From Ruegeria sp. HKCCD8929 (GTDB taxonomy: Bacteria > Pseudomonadota > Alphaproteobacteria > Rhodobacterales > Rhodobacteraceae), in contig NZ_WPZY01000001.1 in the NCBI RefSeq assembly GCF_013031405.1, forward strand, positions 372,001 to 436,000: 64,000 bases of DNA, read 5' to 3'. The stretch's first letter is position 1. Every line of letters begins with the position of its first letter. The position numbers and the translations under genes are program-made. This document shows positions 59,984 through 64,000 of this stretch, in pieces. A model generated the notes under the pieces. The model was not told where the DNA came from. It was given only the letters and a program-made list of their open reading frames with translations, and searched no databases.

Positions 59984-62419
59984 ATGAAATCCCGTACCCG
60001 TGCCGTTGTCATTGGCGGTGGCATCGCCGGATGCTCGACGCTCTACCACCTGACTCAGGAGGGGTGGACCGACGTGGTTCTGGTCGAACGTAATGAGCTG
60101 ACCGGCGGCACCACCTGGCATTCGGCGGCGCAGGTGACCAATTTCGGCATGAACCAGACGATGGTGGGGCTGAAGACGCATTCGATCAACCTCTACAAGG
60201 AGCTGGCCGAGGACCCGGACTATCCGATCAACTACCATCACGGCGACGGGGGCATTCGCCTTGCGAACACCGAGGCGCAGATGCAGGGCTACCGCCATTT
60301 CGCCTCGATGGCGCGCGGGATGAATGTACATTTTGAGGTGATAGATGCTGAGGAATGCGCGCGCCGCCACCCGCTGATCTCGACCGATAACCTGCTGGGC
60401 GGGCTGTGGGACCCGCTGGATGGCGATATCGACCCGGCGCAGCTATGTCAGGCACTGGCGCGGCGGGCGCGCAAGGCCGGGGCCGAGGTCTATCGTAACA
60501 CGCCGGTGGTTGGGCTGACCCAGCACAAGGACGACACCTGGACGGTGCATACCGAGCAAGGTCACATCGATTGCGACGTTGTGGTTAATGCCTGCGGTTA
60601 CCGGGTGAACGAGGTGGGGGCGATGATGGGGGTACATCATCCTGTCGCTTCGATGGAGCATCAGTATTTCCTGACCGAGGAAATCCCCGCGATCAAAAAG
60701 GCAGGCCACCGGATGCCGCTGATCCGCTGCCCGATCAGCGACTACTATTGCCGTCAGGAGAAAAACGGCCTGCTGGTCGGGTTCTACGAGCAAGACTGCA
60801 AGACCTGGGGCATGGATGGGATTGACCCGAATTTCGTCAACGCGCTGTGTCCGGACGACCTTGAGCGGATCACGGATGTGCTGGAAGGCGCCTTTGCCCG
60901 CATGCCCGCGCTGACCGAGGTGGGGATTCACACCGTAGTCAACGGCCCGATCACTTATACCATCGATGGCGCGCCTCTGGTGGGACCGATTCCGGGCAAG
61001 CGTAACGCTTACTGCATCATCGGTCTGCGCGCGGGGCTGGGCGAGGGCGGCGGCCATGGCTGGCTACTCGCACAGCAGATCGTGCATGGTGAGGCGTGTT
61101 ATGACACCTGGGTATTGGACCCGCGCCGCTTCACCGGGCACGCCAACGTGGAACTGACCGCGCTGAAGGCCATCGAGGATTATCAGAACGAGTTCCGCTT
61201 TCACTTTCCCCACGAACACCGCCCGGCGGGACGGCCCGCCAAGACCACGCCGCTGACCCCGGTTCTGGCCGCCGAAGGGGCCGAGTTCACGGTGGTCAAC
61301 GGCTGGGAGCGGGTGGACTACATCAAGCCGTCCTCCGAGTTCCATCCCGCACTCAGCTTCAACTTCGAAGAGGCCTTCGACGTGGTTGCCGCCGAAGTGA
61401 AGAACATTCAGGAAAATGTAGGCCTGTGCGAAGTCGACGGGTTCAACCGGTTCGAGATCACGGGGGTGGATCGCCACAGCTTCCTTGACCGGATGTTCTG
61501 CGGTCACGTGACCAAACGCAACGGGCGCGTCGGTCTGGGCTACCTGCTGAACCACCTTGGCATGGTCAAGGGCGAGGCAACCATCGCCAACTTGCCTGCC
61601 TCGGACCGGGGTCCTGAACGAGTCTGGTACGGGTCTGCGGCGGCCAGCGAATATCACGACATGGACTGGCTGACCCAGCATCTGCGCGACGACGAGGACG
61701 TGCAGATCCGCAGCCTGACCAACGACCAGACGATCCTGGTGCTGGCCGGGCCAAAGGCGCGCGATGTACTCGCGGCCTGCGCACGCGGCGACTGGTCGCG
61801 CGAAGCTTTCCCTTGGCTCAGCGTCCGCGAGTGTTTCATCGGTTTTGCCCCGGCCACGGTGATGGGTGTGAGCTTTTCGGGCGAACTGGCCTATGAAGTC
61901 CACCTCCCCAACGCCTCGCTCTACGCCGCATATCTGGCGCTGCGCGAGGCGGGCAGGGCGCATGGGTTACGGCTCTTCGGTGCTCGCGCTGTCGAGTCCA
62001 TGCGGATGGAGAAAGGGTTTCTCCACTGGAAAGCTGACCTGATTACCGAATTCGACCCGTTCGAGACCGGGCTGGGCCGGTTTGTCCGCATGGAGAAGGG
62101 CGATTTCATCGGCAAAGCCGCGTTGGGGCGCCGGATGGCTGACGGGCCGCGGCGCAAGCTGGTCACGCTCAAGGTCGATTGTACCCACGCTCCGGCCCAC
62201 GCCGGGGCGTCCCTGATGCAGGACGGGAAGGTGATCGGCACCGTCACGTCGGGCGAGTGGGGGCACCGCACGGGGATGAACCTGGCCTATGCCTTTGTGG
62301 ACTTGGAACATTCCGCCGAGGGCTGCACGTCGAAGCTGGACCTCTGCGGCGACCCGATTGATGCGACGGTCATTCCCTTCTGCCCCTACGATCCGGATCA
62401 TACGCGTATCCGGTCATGA
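59984..62419 (+). CDS. Dimethylglycine/sarcosine dehydrogenase-type flavoprotein with GcvT domain
   Basis: This 811-residue two-part enzyme has an N-terminal FAD domain (VVIGGGIAGCSTLYHLTQ) with the covalent-flavin motif GTTWHSAAQ (His46), then a C-terminal tetrahydrofolate-binding GcvT/aminomethyltransferase part (SGELAYEVHLP, ARAVESMRMEKGFLHWKADL). Such enzymes oxidatively demethylate N-methylated amines (dimethylglycine, sarcosine and relatives) and load the C1 unit onto folate. The length is normal. It is followed 33 nt later by a HisD-family gene. Confidence 0.9.
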   Translation: MKSRTRAVVIGGGIAGCSTLYHLTQEGWTDVVLVERNELTGGTTWHSAAQVTNFGMNQTMVGLKTHSINLYKELAEDPDYPINYHHGDGGIRLANTEAQMQGYRHFASMARGMNVHFEVIDAEECARRHPLISTDNLLGGLWDPLDGDIDPAQLCQALARRARKAGAEVYRNTPVVGLTQHKDDTWTVHTEQGHIDCDVVVNACGYRVNEVGAMMGVHHPVASMEHQYFLTEEIPAIKKAGHRMPLIRCPISDYYCRQEKNGLLVGFYEQDCKTWGMDGIDPNFVNALCPDDLERITDVLEGAFARMPALTEVGIHTVVNGPITYTIDGAPLVGPIPGKRNAYCIIGLRAGLGEGGGHGWLLAQQIVHGEACYDTWVLDPRRFTGHANVELTALKAIEDYQNEFRFHFPHEHRPAGRPAKTTPLTPVLAAEGAEFTVVNGWERVDYIKPSSEFHPALSFNFEEAFDVVAAEVKNIQENVGLCEVDGFNRFEITGVDRHSFLDRMFCGHVTKRNGRVGLGYLLNHLGMVKGEATIANLPASDRGPERVWYGSAAASEYHDMDWLTQHLRDDEDVQIRSLTNDQTILVLAGPKARDVLAACARGDWSREAFPWLSVRECFIGFAPATVMGVSFSGELAYEVHLPNASLYAAYLALREAGRAHGLRLFGARAVESMRMEKGFLHWKADLITEFDPFETGLGRFVRMEKGDFIGKAALGRRMADGPRRKLVTLKVDCTHAPAHAGASLMQDGKVIGTVTSGEWGHRTGMNLAYAFVDLEHSAEGCTSKLDLCGDPIDATVIPFCPYDPDHTRIRS

Positions 62420-62452
62420 CAGGCGAGACCCGCGACAAGAGCGAGAGATGAC

Positions 62453-63742
62453 ATGGCGGTCACATATCTGAAACAGGCCGAGCCGCATCCGACCATCGAA
62501 AGCGCCGATATCCGCGACACGATGGCGATCATGCTGGCAGCCATCGAGCGCGATGGCGAAAGGGCCGTCAGGCGCTACGCCGAAACGCTGGACAAGTGGA
62601 CTGGCCCGATCGTTCCGTCCGATGGGGAAAGACAGGCTGCCTGCGCCCGTGTTCCCGAGCAACTCAAAGACGATATCCGCTTTGCCCATGACAACATCCG
62701 CCGCTTTGCCGAGGCGCAAAAGGCGACGATGGGTGAATGCGAGATAGAGCATATGCCAGGGCTGGCGGCCGGTCAGAAACAGATCCCTGTGACCAGTGTC
62801 GGATGCTATGTGCCGGGCGGGCGCTACAGCCATGTGGCCAGCGCGCTTATGACGATCACCACCGCGAAAGTGGCCGAGGTATCTCACATCACCGCCGTTT
62901 CGCCGCCCAGACCTGAAACGGGCATTCCCGACGCTATCGTCTATGCCATGGACCTTTGCGGTGCGGATCTGATCCTGAACCTCGGCGGGGTGCAGGGCAT
63001 CGCTGCCATGGCCCAAGGCCTGTTCGGTGCTTATCCGGCAGACATCCTTGTGGGGCCGGGCAACAGCTATGTGGCCGAGGCCAAGCGGATGCTGTTCGGC
63101 AAGGTCGGTATCGACATGTTCGCGGGTCCCACGGATTCCCTGGCGATCGCCGATCACACGGCGGATCCCGAAACCGTGGCCTGGGACCTGATCGGCCAGG
63201 CCGAGCATGGTGTGGACAGCCCGGTCTGGCTTGTCACCACCGATCGCGCGCTGGCCAAGCGGGTGCTGGCGCGGGCGTCTGAGCTTTGTCACGCTTTGCC
63301 CGAACCAAACGCCTCGGTCGCGCAGACCTCGTGGCGGGAGCGGGCCGAGGTCATCCTGTGCAACGGCCGAGGCGAGGTGGTGGAGGTTGTCAATCGCTAT
63401 GCCCCGGAACATCTGCAGGTACAGGCCGAGGATTTGGACTGGTGGCTGGCGAACCTGACCACCTATGGCTCTCTGTTTCTGGGCGAAGAGACGACCGTGT
63501 CCTTTGGCGACAAGACCTCAGGACCGAATCATGTGCTGCCGACCAGCCGGGCAGCACGTTACACGGGCGGGCTGTCGGTGCACAAATTCACCAAGACCGT
63601 CACCTGGCAGCGATGCACGCGCGAAGCCCCAAACGAGTTGGCGCTGCGGACCGCAAGGATCAGCCGGGTGGAAGGGATGGAGGGGCACGCCCGCTTGGCC
63701 GAGATGCGGTTGGACCGCACTGTCACGGCCGCAGGTGAATAA
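62453..63742 (+). CDS. Histidinol-dehydrogenase-family NAD-dependent dehydrogenase, probably catabolic
   Basis: This 429-residue HisD-superfamily protein has VGCYVPGGRYSHVASALMTI, LGGVQGIAAMAQGLFGAY, FAGPTDSLAIADHTADPE, DLIGQAEHGVDSP, and SGPNHVLPTSRAARYTGGLS with zinc-ligand residues. Outside a histidine operon, such proteins often oxidise other alcohols; HpsN, acting on dihydroxypropanesulfonate, is a known relative. Next to demethylase and MttB genes, a catabolic role in a quaternary amine or sulfonate pathway is more likely than histidine synthesis. The substrate is not decided. Confidence 0.8.
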   Translation: MAVTYLKQAEPHPTIESADIRDTMAIMLAAIERDGERAVRRYAETLDKWTGPIVPSDGERQAACARVPEQLKDDIRFAHDNIRRFAEAQKATMGECEIEHMPGLAAGQKQIPVTSVGCYVPGGRYSHVASALMTITTAKVAEVSHITAVSPPRPETGIPDAIVYAMDLCGADLILNLGGVQGIAAMAQGLFGAYPADILVGPGNSYVAEAKRMLFGKVGIDMFAGPTDSLAIADHTADPETVAWDLIGQAEHGVDSPVWLVTTDRALAKRVLARASELCHALPEPNASVAQTSWRERAEVILCNGRGEVVEVVNRYAPEHLQVQAEDLDWWLANLTTYGSLFLGEETTVSFGDKTSGPNHVLPTSRAARYTGGLSVHKFTKTVTWQRCTREAPNELALRTARISRVEGMEGHARLAEMRLDRTVTAAGE

Positions 63743-63746
63743 AATC

Positions 63747-63776
63747 ATCCCAACCGCGACGCAACGCGATTGGGAT
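63747..63776. terminator. Terminator hairpin between convergent genes
   Basis: ATCCCAA-C-CGCG (63747-63758) and CGCG-A-TTGGGAT (63765-63776) form an 11-bp stem with one mismatch and a 6-nt loop. On the minus strand it is followed by GATTTTATT, so it best fits a terminator of the permease gene, and it may also stop transcripts from the forward operon. Confidence 0.75.
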
Positions 63777-63791
63777 GGTGTCAGAAATGGA

Positions 63792-64000
63792 TCAGCTCCG
63801 GCCTTTCCACGGCACCAGAACACGTTCGGCCCACCGCATCAGGATGTCGATGCCAAAGCCGATGACGCCGATCAGAATGATCCCCATGATCACGATATCG
63901 GTGTTCTGGAAACGCGACGCCACCATGATCATCATGCCCGCGCCTTTTTCAGCCGCCACAAGCTCGGCGGCCACAACCGTGCCCCAGCAGACACCCATGG
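63792..64000 (-). CDS. ABC transporter permease (SsuC/TauC-like), C-terminal fragment
   Basis: The last 69 or so residues of a BPD_transp_1 permease: WGTVVAAELVAAEKGAGMMIMVA followed by NTDIVIMGIILIGVIGFGIDILMRW. This is typical for the C-terminus of nitrate/sulfonate/taurine-type permeases. The frame continues beyond the window edge; the ATG at 63998 is internal. The ligand may be a sulfonate, taurine or a related small compound. Confidence 0.85.
   Translation of the reverse strand, partial: MGVCWGTVVAAELVAAEKGAGMMIMVASRFQNTDIVIMGIILIGVIGFGIDILMRWAERVLVPWKGRS

Noticed and set aside
1-64000. Search for tRNA, rRNA, CRISPR arrays, insertion sequences, integrase or toxin-antitoxin genes
   Set aside because: No cloverleaf, repeat-spacer array, transposase-like frame or terminal inverted repeats could be recognised by eye; a dedicated scan would be needed to exclude small RNAs.

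Overview
The window looks like chromosomal DNA of a GC-rich alphaproteobacterium, most likely a marine Rhodobacterales/Roseobacter-type heterotroph. This is inferred from codon and base use, dense operons with ATGA/TGATG overlaps, the mix of ABC, TTT, BCCT and NhaC transporters, the DUF6502/DUF5666 pair, and a putative glycine-betaine demethylation gene set. Both ends are cut inside transporter genes. I see no rRNA, tRNA, CRISPR array, phage or intact insertion sequence.

Layout. (1) 1-3900: tail of an amino-acid-type binding protein, an unusually long permease, and a GH42 beta-galactosidase coupled to it. (2) 4167-7232: tripartite tricarboxylate transporter tctCBA, then a hairpin, a non-coding or decayed stretch, and an AbrB-like membrane protein (minus). 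(3) 8787-19945: xylose region. xylB-xylA-galM and a di-heme peroxidase gene run forward. A ROK repressor (xylR) and a CRTAC1-like FG-GAP gene run backward. xylFHG runs forward. Matching inverted repeats precede xylB and xylF. (4) 20049-34025: galactoside region. An IclR regulator and a MalK-type ATPase run backward. A ten-gene forward operon encodes ABC import, GH36 alpha-galactosidase, an IlvD/Edd dehydratase, an SDR, DgoK, DgoA, an SMP-30 lactonase and a second GH42. Together these take galactosides to pyruvate plus glyceraldehyde 3-phosphate. (5) 34075-38864: a carrier-less NRPS-type adenylation protein coupled to a ferric-reductase-like membrane flavoprotein, divergent from a DUF6502/DUF5666 pair across a nested inverted repeat. 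(6) 38976-42206: orphan PotD-like binding protein, BCCT carrier and Hsp20 in one operon. (7) 42476-51342: LacI regulator and inositol catabolism (two Gfo/Idh/MocA proteins, an IolE-like protein, iolD, iolC, iolB, class II aldolase) arranged around a perfect 18-bp palindrome. (8) 51346-56004: methanethiol-oxidase-like SBP56 protein with a small membrane protein, an IclR regulator and an NhaC antiporter. (9) 56084-64000: a GbdR-like AraC regulator, LysR, MttB-family methyltransferase, DMGDH/GcvT-type demethylase, HisD-family dehydrogenase and a truncated ABC permease.

Four binding-protein genes are each followed by a GC-rich hairpin before the next transporter gene. This fits differential expression of the binding protein. 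The observations I would check first are the adenylation/ferric-reductase pair, the binding protein-BCCT-Hsp20 operon, the peroxidase/CRTAC1 genes inside the xylose regulon, and the SDR whose catalytic Lys is replaced by Asn.
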